Below, piece after piece: positions 12,900-24,534 of a stretch of DNA of 64,000 bases (positions are counted from its first letter, which is position 1; each line of letters begins with the position of its first letter). A program made the translations under genes and the position numbers. The notes beneath the pieces were generated by a model. The model was not told the origin of the DNA, did no database searches, and saw only the letters and a program-made list of their open reading frames with translations. The stretch comes from Cardiocondyla obscurior (Eukaryota > Arthropoda > Insecta > Hymenoptera > Formicidae), in NCBI RefSeq assembly GCF_019399895.1, contig NC_091892.1:62001-126000 (forward strand). Reading direction: 5' to 3'.

Positions 12900-15720
12900 C
12901 CGATTGCGATTTTGTGCGAGTCTACAATAATTGCGTTAAAATGCGTTTGTCGCATTTATATTGTAAATGTTCACAATTAATGATTGTTATTTATTCTTTT
13001 TTGTAGTTCTCGCTTCTGATTGGCTGAATCGCTTCTAATTTTCTGAATTAACTAAAAATTACGCTTAAAGCATTTCAATTGTAAATTTTTGCAATTAATG
13101 ATTGTTAATTATTTTTGTTTTTGCTTTCTTGTACTCTTTCCGCTTCAGATTGGCAGAATCTCTTTTGATTGGCTGAATTAACCAAAAAACGCGCTTGTAG
13201 CATTTTGGTTGTAAATTTTCGCAATTAATTTTTGCAATTAATGATTGTTAATTATTCTCTTTCGCTTTCTTAAACTTTTTATTCTCTCTCGCTTTTGATT
13301 GGCTGAATCAGCCAAAAATGCGCTAGTAGCATTTTGATTGTAAAGTTTTGCAATTAATGATTGTTAATTTTTTTTTCGCTTTCTTGTACTCTTTCCGCTT
13401 CTGATTGGCAGAATCTCTTTTTTGGCTGAATTAACCAAAAAACGCGCTTGTAGCATTTCGGTTGTAAATTTTGCAATTAATTTTTGCAATTAATAATTTT
13501 AATGATTGTTAATTATTTTCTTTTCTTCTAATTGGCTGAATCCCTTCTGATTGGCTGAATTAATCAAAAAACGCGCTTGCAGCATTTTGGTTGTAAATTT
13601 ACGCAATTAATTAATGATTGTTAATTATTCTCTTTCGCTTTCTTGAACTTTTTATTCTCTTTTGCTTTTTTGTACTTTTCTCGCTTTTGATTGGCTGAAT
13701 CAGCCAAAAATGCGCTAGTAGCATTTTGATTGTAAAGTTTTGCAATTAATGATTGTTAATTATTTTCTTTCGCTTTCTTGTACACTTTCCGCTTCTGATT
13801 GGCAGAATCTCTTTTTATTGGCTGAATTAACCAAAAAACGTGCTTGAATCATTTCGGTTGTAAATTATCGCTAATAATGACTGTTATTTTTTCTCTTTCG
13901 CTTTCTTGTTAACAGTTATTTATTCTCTATCGCTTTCTTGTTCTCTTTCCGCTTCTGATTGACTAAATCGCTTCTAATTGGTTGATTAATAAAAAAAACG
14001 CGCTTGTAGCATTTCGGTTGTAAATTTACGCAATTAATGATTGTTATTTATTTTCTTTCTCTCGACGGGCCGGCACATTCGCCATTTTGAAATGGAGGGA
14101 ATTGAGATCAGAATAACAAAAAACGATTGCGTTGTATGGGTGAGTTTATAACAAGTTGTAGTAGTAACGGTGAGTTTCGTAACGTATATTTACATAGTTT
14201 ATGACAGCTGTCACTACAGCGAGAGTGAAATGTTGTTTATGTTGTGGTTTTGTGATAGATCGCGTATAATTTTAACATTGACTGTGTAGATTGGGCTTAG
14301 GACTGTTCGTCGTGCATATAGTGATAACCAGGGTAAGATACGTTTTCGCTTTTTCCTGCAATCTTCGCTTATTTTTTCGCTATGACTGTTATCTCTTCTC
14401 GGTTGCTTTCTTGTACTATTCTCGGTTCTGCTTGGTTGAATCAGCAAAAAAACGCGATTGTAGCATGTCGATTTTAAATTTACGCAATTAAAGATTCGTT
14501 TTTTGTTGATTTATCTATTCTCTATCTTGTTAATTATTTTCTATCGCTTTCTTGTACTTTTCGCGCTTCTGATTGGTTGAATCGCTTCTGTTTGGCTGAA
14601 TTAACTAAAAAACGCGCTTGTAGCATTTTGGTTGTAAATTAATGACTATTATCTATTCTTTATCACTTTCTTGTATTTTTCGCGCTCCTGATTGGCTGAT
14701 TAATGACTATTATCTATTTTCTATCACTTTCTTGTATTTTTTGCGTTTCTGATTGACTGAATCGCTTCTAATTGGCTGAATTAACCAAAAAACGCGCTTG
14801 TAGCATTTTGGTTGTAAATTTACGCAATTAATGATTGTTATGTATTTTCTTTCGTTTCTTGTCGACTGTTATCTATTCTCTATTGCTTTCTTGTACTTTT
14901 CGCGCTTCTGATTGGCTGAATCGTTTCTGATTGGCTGAATTAATCAAAAAACGCGGTTGTAGCATTTCGATTGTAAATTTCCGCAATTAATGATTATTAT
15001 CTATTCTTTATCAGTTTCTTGTATTTTTCGCGCTTCTGATTGGCTGAATAGCTTCTGATTGGCTGAATTAATTAACTAAGAAACGCGCTTGTAGCATTTC
15101 GGTTGTAATTAATTACTATTATCTATTTTTTATCATTTCTTGTATTTTTCGCGCTTCTGATTGGCTGAATCGCTTCTGTTTGGCTGAATTAACTAAAAAA
15201 CGCGCTTGTAGCATTTTGGTTGTAAATTAATGACTATTATCTATTCTTTATCACTTTCTTGTATTTTTCGCGCTCCTGATTAGCTGATTAATGACTATTA
15301 TCTATTTTTTATCACTTTCTTGTATTTTTTGCGTTTCTGATTGACTGAATTAATCAGAAAACGCGGTTGTAGCATTTTGGTTGTAAATTTACGCAATTAA
15401 TGATTGTTATGTATTTTCTTTCGTTTCTTGTTGACTGTTATCTATTCTCTATCGCTTTCTTGTACTTTTCGCGCTTCTAATTGGCTGAATTGTTTCTGAT
15501 TGGCTGAATTAACTAAAAAACGCGCTTGTAGCATTTCGGTTGTAAATTTACGCAATTAATGATTGTTATGTATTTTCTTTCGTTTCTTGTTGACTGTTAT
15601 CTATTCTCTATCGCTTTTTTGTACTTTTGCGCTTCTGATTGGCTGAATCGCTTTTGATTGGTTGAATTAATCAAAAAACGCGGTTGTAGCATTTTGGTTG
15701 TAAATTTACGCAATTAATGA
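12900..15720. repeat. CCAAT-rich degenerate satellite, about 17 copies
   Basis: A degenerate unit of about 120-170 bp recurs. It includes 'cttctgattggctgaat', 'aaaaaacgcgcttgtagcat', 'ttggttgtaaatttacgcaa' and 'taatgattgttat'. The GATTGGCTGAAT motif (reverse complement ATTCAGCCAATC) often occurs twice per unit and fits the NF-Y/CCAAT-box consensus. The array lies just upstream of the first exon of the small minus-strand gene. It is interrupted at about 14050-14340 by non-repeat DNA that includes a second 'cattcgccattttg' like the one at that gene's start codon. Confidence 0.85.
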
Positions 15721-15965
15721 TCCGTACGCTCTGTTTTTTCGCGCTATCTGTTCTCTTTTTCTGCGCTTTTCTTTTTGTCCGTACCCTTCGTTCTCTTTGT
15801 ACGCTCTGTTCTTTTCACATGTTTCGATCTTTCCTCTTTATTTATTCTTTCCATACGTTCCGTTCTCTCCACACGTCACGTTTTTTACGTTAGAATGTAA
15901 TTTCTTTTTCTTTTTTTCAGGTCTATTTGAAGGTCAGGTCGATTTGGAGGATTTTTTTTAATAAA
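15721..15965. other. Pyrimidine-rich spacer before the Helitron
   Basis: It contains several variants of 'cgctctgttctctttt' and ends in a run of pyrimidines and 'ttttttcag'. No gene is seen. The left boundary of the Helitron probably lies within or just after this stretch. Confidence 0.4.
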
Positions 15966-16735
15966 AGCGGTTGTGCGCTTATAATCGTAGGCTGCTGTGC
16001 GCTTACATACGTAGGCTGCTGTGCGCTTACATACGTAGGCTGCTGTGCGCTTACATACGTAGGCTGCTGTGCGCTTACATACGTAGGCTGCTGAGCGCTT
16101 ACATACGTAGGCTGCTGTGCGCTTACATACGTAGGCTGCTGTGCGCTTACATACGTAGGCTGCTGTGCGCTTACATACGTAGGCTGCTGTGCGCTTACAT
16201 ACGTAGGCTGCTGTGCGCTTACATACGTAGGCTGCTGTGCGCTTACATACGTAGGCTGCTGTGCGCTTACATACGTAGGCTGCTGTGCGCTTACATACGT
16301 AGGCTGCTGTGCGCTTACATACGTAGGCTGCTGTGCGCTTACATACGTAAGCTGCTGTGCGCTTACATACGTAGGCTGCTGTGCGCTTACATACGTAGGC
16401 TGCTGTGCGCTTACATACGTAGGCTGCTGTGCGCTTACATACGTAGGCTGCTGTGCGCTTACATACGTAGGCTGCTGTGCGCTTACATACGTAGGCTGCT
16501 GTGCGCTTACATACGTAGGCTGCTGTGCGCTTACATACGTAGGCTGCTGTGCGCTTACATACGTAGGCTGCTGTGCGCTTACATACGTAGGCTGCTGTGC
16601 GCTTACATACGTAGGCTGCTGTGCGCTTACATACGTAGGCTGCTGTGCGCTTACATACGTAGGCTGCTGTGCGCTTACAATCGTAAGCTGCTGTGCGCTT
16701 ACAATCGTAGGCTGCTGTGCGCCAAAAAATATAGA
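15966..16735 (+). repeat. 24-bp tandem repeat array, about 31 copies
   Basis: The unit is GTGCGCTTACATACGTAGGC followed by TGCT. Variation is minimal (one GAGCGC, one ACGTAAGC, ATAATCG or ACAATCG at the edges). Because 24 is divisible by 3, it stays open in several frames; those frames are not genes. The ACATACGTA part is nearly palindromic (TACGTA). It sits at the left end of the Helitron. Confidence 0.97.
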
Positions 16736-17000
16736 CTGCATTTGCGTCAAACAGTATAGGCCACATTTGCGCTAAAGAATATAGGCTGCAGTTGCGCCTA
16801 AGAATATAGGCTGCATTTGCGCCAAAGAATATAGGCTGCATTTGTATCCAAGAATATATACTTTATTTGCGCCAAAGAATATAGGCTACTTCTGTGCCAA
16901 AACATAGGGTATTTCCGTACCAAAGATTATACGTTGTATCTGCACCAAAGATCATAGTCTGCTTTTGTGCCAAAAAACACAGACCGTTGTGTGCCTGCAC
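16736..17000 (+). repeat. Degenerate repeats related to the 24-bp array
   Basis: About ten diverged units read roughly 'tttgcgccaaagaatatagg' plus 'ctgca'. They have the same CTGC and TGCGC words as the 24-bp array and probably represent an older layer of it. They lead directly into the first Helitron ORF. Confidence 0.8.
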
Positions 17001-17049
17001 AAAACGATTGCTTTGTTGTTTATAAATACAAATTTGTAATATAAATAAC

Positions 17050-18021
17050 ATGTTTTCAAAACAAAAAAAAGTCATTTTACAACTTAAAGAAAAAGATGAA
17101 ATTACTCGGGGAGATTGGTTAAGTGATGTCCATATGGATCATTTTAACAATCTGTTGGAAAACCATTCAGATTATAAACCTGTTTCAACGTGGCGGATAC
17201 AATTACCACAAACAATAAATCCTGTCTCTCCGAACAAAAAACATATACAAATATTATATAGTCAACAACATTGGGTATGTAGTTATTACAATACAAAACG
17301 TATATTTATTTATGATTCATTAAATTCAAACAATGTACATGAAGATCATTTAATAATGTTATCAAGGTTGTTTCCAACATATGATTTTCAAAAAAAGAAT
17401 TCAATTATATTTCCTTCTGTTCAGAAACAACCAAATAGTGACGATTGCGGTGTTTTTGCCATAGCTTTCGCCGTGTCGTTATTATTCAATATAAAACCCG
17501 AGAAAGTAAAGTATGATTGGAGTAAAATGCGTTCGCATTTATTAAAAATTTTTGAAACTAATATGATAGAGCATTTTCCACAAGATTTGCAATGTGGCGT
17601 AACACAGAAAGTGTTACCATTAGCTGTAGTAAGAGCAAAAGAGTTAGACGCAACAAAGAAACGTATAAAACGACAATATGATAAGAAGCAATTACAAAAA
17701 TTAAATAATATTAATAAAAATAAACAATGTCAGCAAGAAGACAATGTACATGATAATGACCAAGTGAATTATGCACAAAATTTAAAGAAATGTGCTAAAA
17801 AACGCTGTCAAAATTATGAAGATAAAAAAAATAAAGGTGCTGAAAAGCGGCGTAAATATGAAGAAGATTCGGTTAATAATATTGTTAAACAGAGAAAACC
17901 ATGTGAACATAAGAGAAAAAATAAACGAGCTAAACAGAAAGAAGACTGTGAAAATAGTAACGAATATAAGCTTGCTAAACGGAGAGAAAATTATGCACGA
18001 AAAAAGAAATTTATCGCTTAA
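17050..18021 (+). pseudogene. Ulp1-like cysteine protease module of the Helitron
   Basis: This 323-codon frame has the catalytic pattern of C48/Ulp1 peptidases, which process or remove SUMO-like modifiers. His74 is in 'QQHWVCSYYN', Asp89 in 'IYDSL', Gln127 in 'KQPNSDDCG' and Cys133 in 'DDCGVF', so the full His-Asp-Gln-Cys set is present. Residues about 200-320 are a highly basic Lys/Arg tail with recurring 'KRR.NYE' patterns, possibly DNA- or RNA-binding. The frame ends at 18021, while the same basic pattern continues in the next frame. I infer a frameshift near 18005 rather than a true end. The module itself looks intact. Confidence 0.8.
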
Positions 18022-19969
18022 AAAACAATGTCTATACATAAAAAATAAAGAAAAAGAACATTTACGAAAACGAATATTTTATTTTTTCAATTCAGAGCAT
18101 GTGCAAAAAAGACAAAAAGCGTTCTACAGGTTGCACTCAGAGCGTAAGTGGCTTTATAATAAGCAATACTACCAGAAAAAAATATTAGAGTACACAGTTG
18201 CAGTGGAAAAGTGTAATCCTGTCAAAAATATTTTAAAAAAATATGCAAAATTTAGATCCACAAATTATTTAAGAACTCATAATTCTTTTGAGACATATGT
18301 GATACATATTTTATACAAACAAGGTATTACTAATAGTAATAAATCTTATATTGAAAAAAGATTGAAAGCAGAACAAATTGTTCGGTGGTGTTTCAATATT
18401 AGAGATACTTTTGTTCGTGATATGTATAAAATATTAGCTAAACTCAAAAATAGATCTGAAACTTGTTTGTCTGTTGCTGCAGAATGTATTACAGTTGATG
18501 ACAAAATAAGTGCATTTTGTGGTATATCTAGACATACAGCTTCGTCTGAAAATTATTTCGTTGATTCGACGTATTGTGATATTAATTCATCCAAAGTTAA
18601 TGTAACGGAACCTTTAATGTTAAACACGAGAGGACAAATTGTTAATACGTTACCTTTGGTAGAAGCTCGAGCAAAAAAATCGTGGTTATGCGGTACTTTA
18701 TGTAAAGTTAATGATCCGCTTCTAATCGAACGATATCAAAAATTGTTAGAAGCTATAAATGAATGTACTTTGAGGAAAATTCCGGAACTAATGCAAAGAA
18801 TTTACGATTGCACTGTAACAATTTTTTACAAAAATTTAGAAAATGCTAAAAAGGGTCACGCACATAGCTGTTACATTAATTTAAATCTTTGTAAAGCTAT
18901 GTTTATTCCAGTTCAATTATTATCACCGCATTTCCCAAAAGTGAGATATATTAGACGTATGCTTTACCAACTATATAGCTCTTATCAAAAAATATTACAG
19001 TTGGACGAAGCATTAACTTGTGGTGAAGTTGATAAACTACAGGAAATTATACATTCAGCACAAGAATTAGCGGATATATACAAGCATCAGCAAAGTGATA
19101 CAATTATGAGTGATGATGATATTATTTCAAAATATCAAAATGCGTTTAAAGCTTTGAAGAAACGTTTTTTTGATACACCACGATATATTTGTATATCGTG
19201 TGAAAGACTTTGTTACAAGAAAAATATTTCAAAAGTTAATAATAATAAAGTTCAAACACGTAGAAGTAATCCAATTTGGAACGATTTAATGGCATATGTA
19301 AATCAACAAAAAATTAATCCTGAATACATATGTCATTATTGTGATAAGAAATTTCGTAGCGGACTGTTACCTGCTTATTGTATTCTAAATAATTTATTCG
19401 CAAATGATGTACCGGAGTGTATATCTTCTCTTAATGAATTTGAGAAAATACTTATACAGAGAGCTAAAGCTTTTCAGACTGTAGTTAAAATGGGAACAGT
19501 TTTTCATAAGGTAATTCCAGAAAGACAAAAAATACAAAAAGTTAAAGGTTCAACTTTTCACTTACCAATTCCTTTAGAAGAAACTTTTAATAAATTATGT
19601 TCAAAAATTGATCCAATAAATTTAAATCACGAATTATGTATCTTAGTTAGAAATATTCCAACTAAATCAAAAATTATTTGGGAAGATTTAGTGGATTTAA
19701 AAAAAATATATCAAGCTTTAAAATGGTTGAAAGTTCATAACTTTTTATATTCTGGCATTGTACTGCCCATAACACATGTTCAATTAAATTTAGGAAGTCT
19801 TAATAACGTAGAATTTCAGGCACAAGAAACAAAAAATGATGCAGAAGATGACTATGAAGTTGAAGGCTTACAAAAAGATGACAATGAGAGTTACTACGAG
19901 CAATATACTATATATCCATTATATGAAAAAAAGAAAATAAAACTGCAACTGCTTTGTATCAAATGTTAA
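18005..19969 (+). pseudogene. Helitron N-terminal region (cysteine-rich, DUF6570-like)
   Basis: The open frame begins at 17792, but coding similarity to the preceding basic region resumes near 18005. It runs to 19969 and then shifts frame. Features are a basic start ('NKEKEHLRKRIFYFF'), two CxxC pairs ('CISCERLC' and 'CHYCDKKF') and 'LCILVRNIPTKSKIIWEDL', a stretch seen before the Rep domain in many animal Helitrons. It probably contacts DNA or the element ends. The last residues ('LQLLCIKC') are out of frame; the correct continuation starts with 'YQMLKIQDVPLDNR'. Confidence 0.7.
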
Positions 19970-21300
19970 AAATTCAAGATGTACCTTTGGATAATCGTGA
20001 AAAGAATTTGGATTTGATGTGTTTTCCAGATTTATATCCATTCGGTAAAAATGGACAATATGATGAAAAAAGACCAAACAAACTTGAAGAACATGAATTT
20101 ATTAAATGTCGTTTGATGTCTAAGCATCCACAATTTAGACTGAATCAACAATACTTATTTTATTTGTTAAATAGAGCAAATATTCGTCAGTTAAGTCGTG
20201 GAATTTATCATAAAATGAATATAATTGATCCACGAAGCCGTTATACGGCTGCGGAATATTTAGAAGCTATGTCGAAAGAACTGTTGGAGTCCAATTTAAA
20301 TACTATATTTTCCGTACTTCGAAATACAGAGCAATATTGGCGTCGACCAAGAAGCGATTTAGATTGTATGGCTCGACACTACGGACCTGCAACATGGTTC
20401 TTAACGTTAAGTCCTAGTGAATGGTTATGGGACGATTTAGGTGAATATATTCGTGAAGTTAATGGATGGCAAGATTCTTCGTTGAGTACTAGTGTACTTG
20501 TTGCTAAAGATCCTGTATCAACGTCGAGATTTCTTGATAATAAATTTCGAGCGATGATAGATTTTATTTGTTCGAAAGATTTTCCGATCGGAGAAGTAAC
20601 GCACTATTTTTGGCGACGAGAATATCAAAGTAGAGGCATACAACATTTTCATTTATTAATTTGGATAAAAAATCCACCAATTTTTGGAGAATCTTCTGTA
20701 GAAGAAGTTTTAAAATTTATTTCGCAATACATTAGCTGCAAAAAGCCAGATAAAAATATTGCACCATTATTGTACGGTCGTGTTGATAAACATCAACGAC
20801 ACAGACATAATGATTATTGTTTACGATCGAAAAAAGTAGGACGAAAAGTTATTCGTAGGTGTCGTTTTGGATTTCCACGACCTGTTACTGAAACATTGTA
20901 TATGAGAGATGTAGCAACTGCAATAGCAGGTAGAAAGCAATTGAAACATAAAAGTAGATTGTATGATCTTCCTAGAACAGAAGATGAAGTTGATATTAAT
21001 GATTATAATCCCGTGCTTCTTACTGCATGGGAAGGAAATATGGATATACAATTTATTGGTGAAAAGTCGACCTTGCTTACATGGTATGTTACTAAGTATG
21101 TAAATAAAGCGGGTAAAAGTAAGTTATCAGACTTCGATCTTGAGAGTTTTAAAAATAATAAAAATAAATCATTGGCCAGTGTTCTCTGGAATTATGGTTT
21201 ACGATCTATAACTAATATGGAATGTGGAGCTCTTGAAGCTGCAGATACATTAATAAGTATTCCTTTATATGGAACTGATCGTAATACAACTATTAAATAG
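19954..21300 (+). pseudogene. Helitron Rep (HUH) nuclease module
   Basis: Rep nicks one strand and stays linked to its 5' end during rolling-circle transposition. The frame begins 'MLKIQDVPLDN', then 'DLMCFPDLYPFG', the usual Helitron_like_N start. The HUH motif is His231-Phe-His233 in 'GIQHFHLLIW'. The two catalytic tyrosines are Tyr378 and Tyr382 in 'WYVTKYVNK'. An upstream 'WFLTLSPSEW' is the first Rep motif. All catalytic residues are present. It terminates at an in-frame TAG (21298-21300), after which the same frame continues into the helicase, so the stop looks like a point mutation. Confidence 0.88.
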
Positions 21301-22836
21301 TTGAACGTTAATCGTATACGACAGAAAAAATTAAAAAATCGTAAAGAGATTGAAGCTCTAGATGAAGAATCCACAGATTTATTTTGTCCGGCTTTAGTAG
21401 ATGATTATTATCCAAATAGAGTGGAAAAATTGGAATCAGTGTCTCTTTACGAGTTCGCAAAGTGGTATGATGTCACGACAACGGAGCCAAAGAATAATTT
21501 AATTGAATATTATAAAATAGATAGTAAACATTTTCTTAAACGACGACGATGTGCATGTCTTATTAATCACTATAAATACAATGTTGAAACACAGCCCGAA
21601 GATTACTTCTTTTCTTTACTGCTTATGTTTAAACCATGGCGAAATTTAGACGATCTTAAAGATAATTGTGACACTTATGCAGAAGCATTTGAAAAAGCAA
21701 AATTACATCTTACAGAGGCATTGCAATATCATGAAAAAGTACAAGAATTGCAAAAAGCATTTGAAAATGCAAAACAGTTGGTTCAGCAAGTTGATGAAGA
21801 ATTACAACAAAAGAATGTGTCTCAGGATGATCCTGATAATCCGATTGGTATTCAAAATATAGAAGCTGGTAAAGCGATGCAAGATTTTAGAGATCTTGGT
21901 GAGAAAATAGATAATATCGATGTTTCAGAAATGATAGCAAAATTAAATGCGGATCAACTAAGAGTATTTGATAGAGTCATTGATACGGTAAGGTCGAAAG
22001 ATTCGATATTACGTTTATATGTTAGTGGAGAAGGTGGAACTGGAAAAAGTTTTTTAATTAAAACGATTAAATGTTGGATTAAACATAATCTCAACAAAGA
22101 TACCGCTTTAGCAGCACCTACTGGTATAGCAGCGTTTAACATTGATGGTTTGACTGTTCACAGATTACTTCAATTACCTGTTGAACATGGTCAGACTTCA
22201 AAGTATAAACCATTGTCTAATCATGTTTTAAAAGTTTTACGAACTGAACTTAAAGAAGTTGTTCTCTTTGTAATTGATGAAGTGTCAATGATATCAAATT
22301 TGGTTTTAATGTATATACATTTTCGATTGACAGAAATATTTGATACAAATGACGTTGAAGATGGTTGGTTCGGTAAAAAACACATTTTTTTATTTGGCGA
22401 TTTTCTTCAATTGTCTCCTGTACGTGAAGATTGTATTTTTGCGCAATTATCAAATGATAAAATTAACAAATGCATTGGTTCTTTAACTGCTATTAATTTG
22501 TGGTCTACGTTATTTCATTACGATGAATTGACGATTAATATGCGTCAGCGAGAAGACGATACATATAGGCAATTGTTGTCGAGAATTCGTATTGGTACAT
22601 TGACAACGACTGATCGTGTCGTACTTGAAAATAGAAAAATAATTTTTAAAGGTGATTCTTTGGAATCCAGATTAAAGGAATTATACGATTTTATTAATAA
22701 TTGTTCATCGGACGCTGTTTGTCTACTACCTGCACGTCATATGTGTGACGCTCTCAATACAGCTATGTTAAGTCGCATTGATTCAAAAGAGATATTACTA
22801 ATTGCTGAAGATACAATTGACTGTACTTCATATTAA
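21301..22836 (+). pseudogene. Helitron PIF1-family helicase, N-terminal and core part
   Basis: This region is in frame with the Rep part across the TAG. After a linker, 'LNADQLRVFDRVI' opens the helicase. Walker A is 'GEGGTGKS' (residues 243-250), Walker B is 'LFVIDEVSMI' (Asp326-Glu327), then 'FGDFLQLSPV' and 'LTINMRQ'. These are superfamily-1 PIF1-like motifs that unwind DNA during transposition. The frame ends at 22836 in an A-rich run (10 A), where slippage probably produced the shift to the next piece. Motifs V and VI lie in the next feature. Confidence 0.88.
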
Positions 22837-22859
22837 AAAAAAAAGTATTAAAAGTATTA

Positions 22860-23480
22860 TCGAATAATGACGATGATAATTCTAAAACTGCTGGACTTTC
22901 AAAAGAAATTGTAATTAAAATTGGAGCAAAAGTTATGATAAGGCGTAATATCGATGCTACTTTGGATCTGGTGAACGTTACAATAGCTACAGTAGTTTCA
23001 GTTGTACGAGATATATCTACTGATTGTGTGGAAAAAATTAAATTGCTTTTACCTTCAGGATTAGAATATTTGATAGAAAGAGTAAACGTTAAATTTGAAG
23101 TGGTGGATAAAGCATTTGTTGTAAGAAAACAATTTCCACTGTGTCTGAGTTATGGAATAACTATTCATAAAAGTCAAGGATTGAGTTTACAGACTGCTGT
23201 TATTGATATAGGCAATTCTATATTTAATTGTGGTCAATCTTACGTTGCATTGTCTCGAGTAACAACTGTGGAAGGATTGCATTTGATTAACTTTGATCCT
23301 TCCAAAGTGACAGCTGACGAAAAAGCTATTGACGAGTACAATCGACTAAAATATAAGTACAAACCAGAGGCAGAAATAATTACTATGCAAAAGGAACGTC
23401 GTATCAAAGTGAAAGATATTCTATGGATACAATCTAAACTAGTCGAAGCCGTTCAAGAGAATGGTCAGCAAAATCAAATG
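22860..23480 (+). pseudogene. Helitron helicase, C-terminal part
   Basis: The open frame starts at 22935, but similarity begins a little before. It carries 'YGITIHKSQGLSLQTAVID' and 'YVALSRVTTVEGL', the last two SF1 helicase motifs. The sequence then passes without a stop into the ubiquitin-protease-like domain, so the fusion is real at the DNA level. Loss of frame upstream (near 22840) separates it from the helicase core. Confidence 0.85.
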
Positions 23481-24315
23481 TTACAAATAAATACCACTTG
23501 GGTTTTACGTGGTTTTGAAAATACAGAAAATGTTGTATGTTACGCTAATACGGTTATACAATGTCTATTTCATTTAAGTCCTATTAGAAAGCAACTGCTT
23601 AATTGTGATAAATCAAATATTCTACGTATGTTAATGCATAGGTATGAATATGGAATGAGTAATTTAAATACATATGATGTTCGACAAGATTTAGGAGAAT
23701 CGTTTTCGATGAATATAAAACTAGATGGAATCAAGTTTTTAACAACTTTGTGTACAAGGTACGAGTGTATAAGAGAGTCAGTAGAGCATGAAATAACTTC
23801 TACTATTCGATGTGTTACGTGTCAATATACAAAAACAATTAGTTCTAATAATTTATTTATTTCGATACCTATTATTAATTTTAACAAACAGAGCTATAAT
23901 CTACAAGATTTATTTAATGTTACATACTCTCATTGGTATCAAACTGATAACGGATTTTGTGATAATTGTACAGGAAATAGTGTATTGTTTAAAAAAGAAT
24001 TAACGTTGACAAAAGATATAATTATTATTCATTTTGCAATATTTTCGTTAAAAACGATAAATCGTAAAAGCAAAACGTAGATGTAATATATCTCAGATTC
24101 CAACGGCTACAGTATTAATAGCTGAAAAATCATATAAAGTTATGAATGCTATATTTCATTTTGGTTCAAGTATTGAAGAAGGAAATTATAGAAGTATTTG
24201 TAGACAATCTAATAGTTGGATTGAAATAGATAATGAGCGAATTAAAAAAAGACAATGGCCCAGAGGTGCTAAAGATCTTTATATACTTTTTTTACAAAAA
24301 ATTGATAAAAAATAA
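23481..24315 (+). pseudogene. USP-like ubiquitin protease domain fused to the Helitron helicase
   Basis: The Cys box is 'GFENTENVVCYANTVIQC' with catalytic Cys202 (numbered from 22935), matching the GLxNxGNTCYxN signature of USP deubiquitinases. Two CxxC pairs ('CVTC' and 'CDNC') form the usual zinc finger. After a frameshift near 24065 the His box reads 'FHFGSSIEEGNYRS' and ends 'WPRGAKDLYILFL' before a TAA at 24313-24315. The expected catalytic His of the GHYxS motif is Asn here (24184-24186). The next acidic residue is kept ('IEIDNE'). As it stands, this copy should be catalytically dead. Whether the family uses an active enzyme cannot be told from one copy. Confidence 0.8.
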
Positions 24316-24534
24316 ATTTATTTAACAAATTGCAAGCATGGACCAATAAGTTATTAAATTAAAAAAAAATAAAATAAAATCTGATTGATAGTTAGTTTAG
24401 ACATTTATGAAAATTTTGCAAAAAAAAAAGAATCTCAATAGCTCTGAATAAGAAACCTTGCGTAATGATTAATAACAATGATGGAATGAGAAAATATTAA
24501 TATCTTTGAATAGGAAATTTTGCGAAATAATTAA
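24316..24534. other. AT-rich Helitron 3' tail
   Basis: No gene is seen. Two related short segments ('tctcaatagctctgaata' and 'taatatctttgaatagg') suggest a decayed small repeat. Confidence 0.4.

Noticed and set aside
15966..16735. CRISPR-like look of the 24-bp repeats
   Set aside because: Units are directly adjacent with no unique spacers, and the window is eukaryotic.
15885..16841. Long frames on both strands through the 24-bp repeat (RRLLCAYI, TAAYVCKR, QQPTYVSA)
   Set aside because: The unit length is a multiple of three and lacks stops, so every frame stays open; there is no domain or start context.
18100..18500. SWIM or other zinc domain in the Helitron N-terminal region
   Set aside because: The Cys/His spacing there does not fit; only the later CxxC pairs are clear.
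21298..21300. TAG between Rep and helicase as a programmed stop
   Set aside because: The same copy has four frameshifts, so random decay is the simpler reading.
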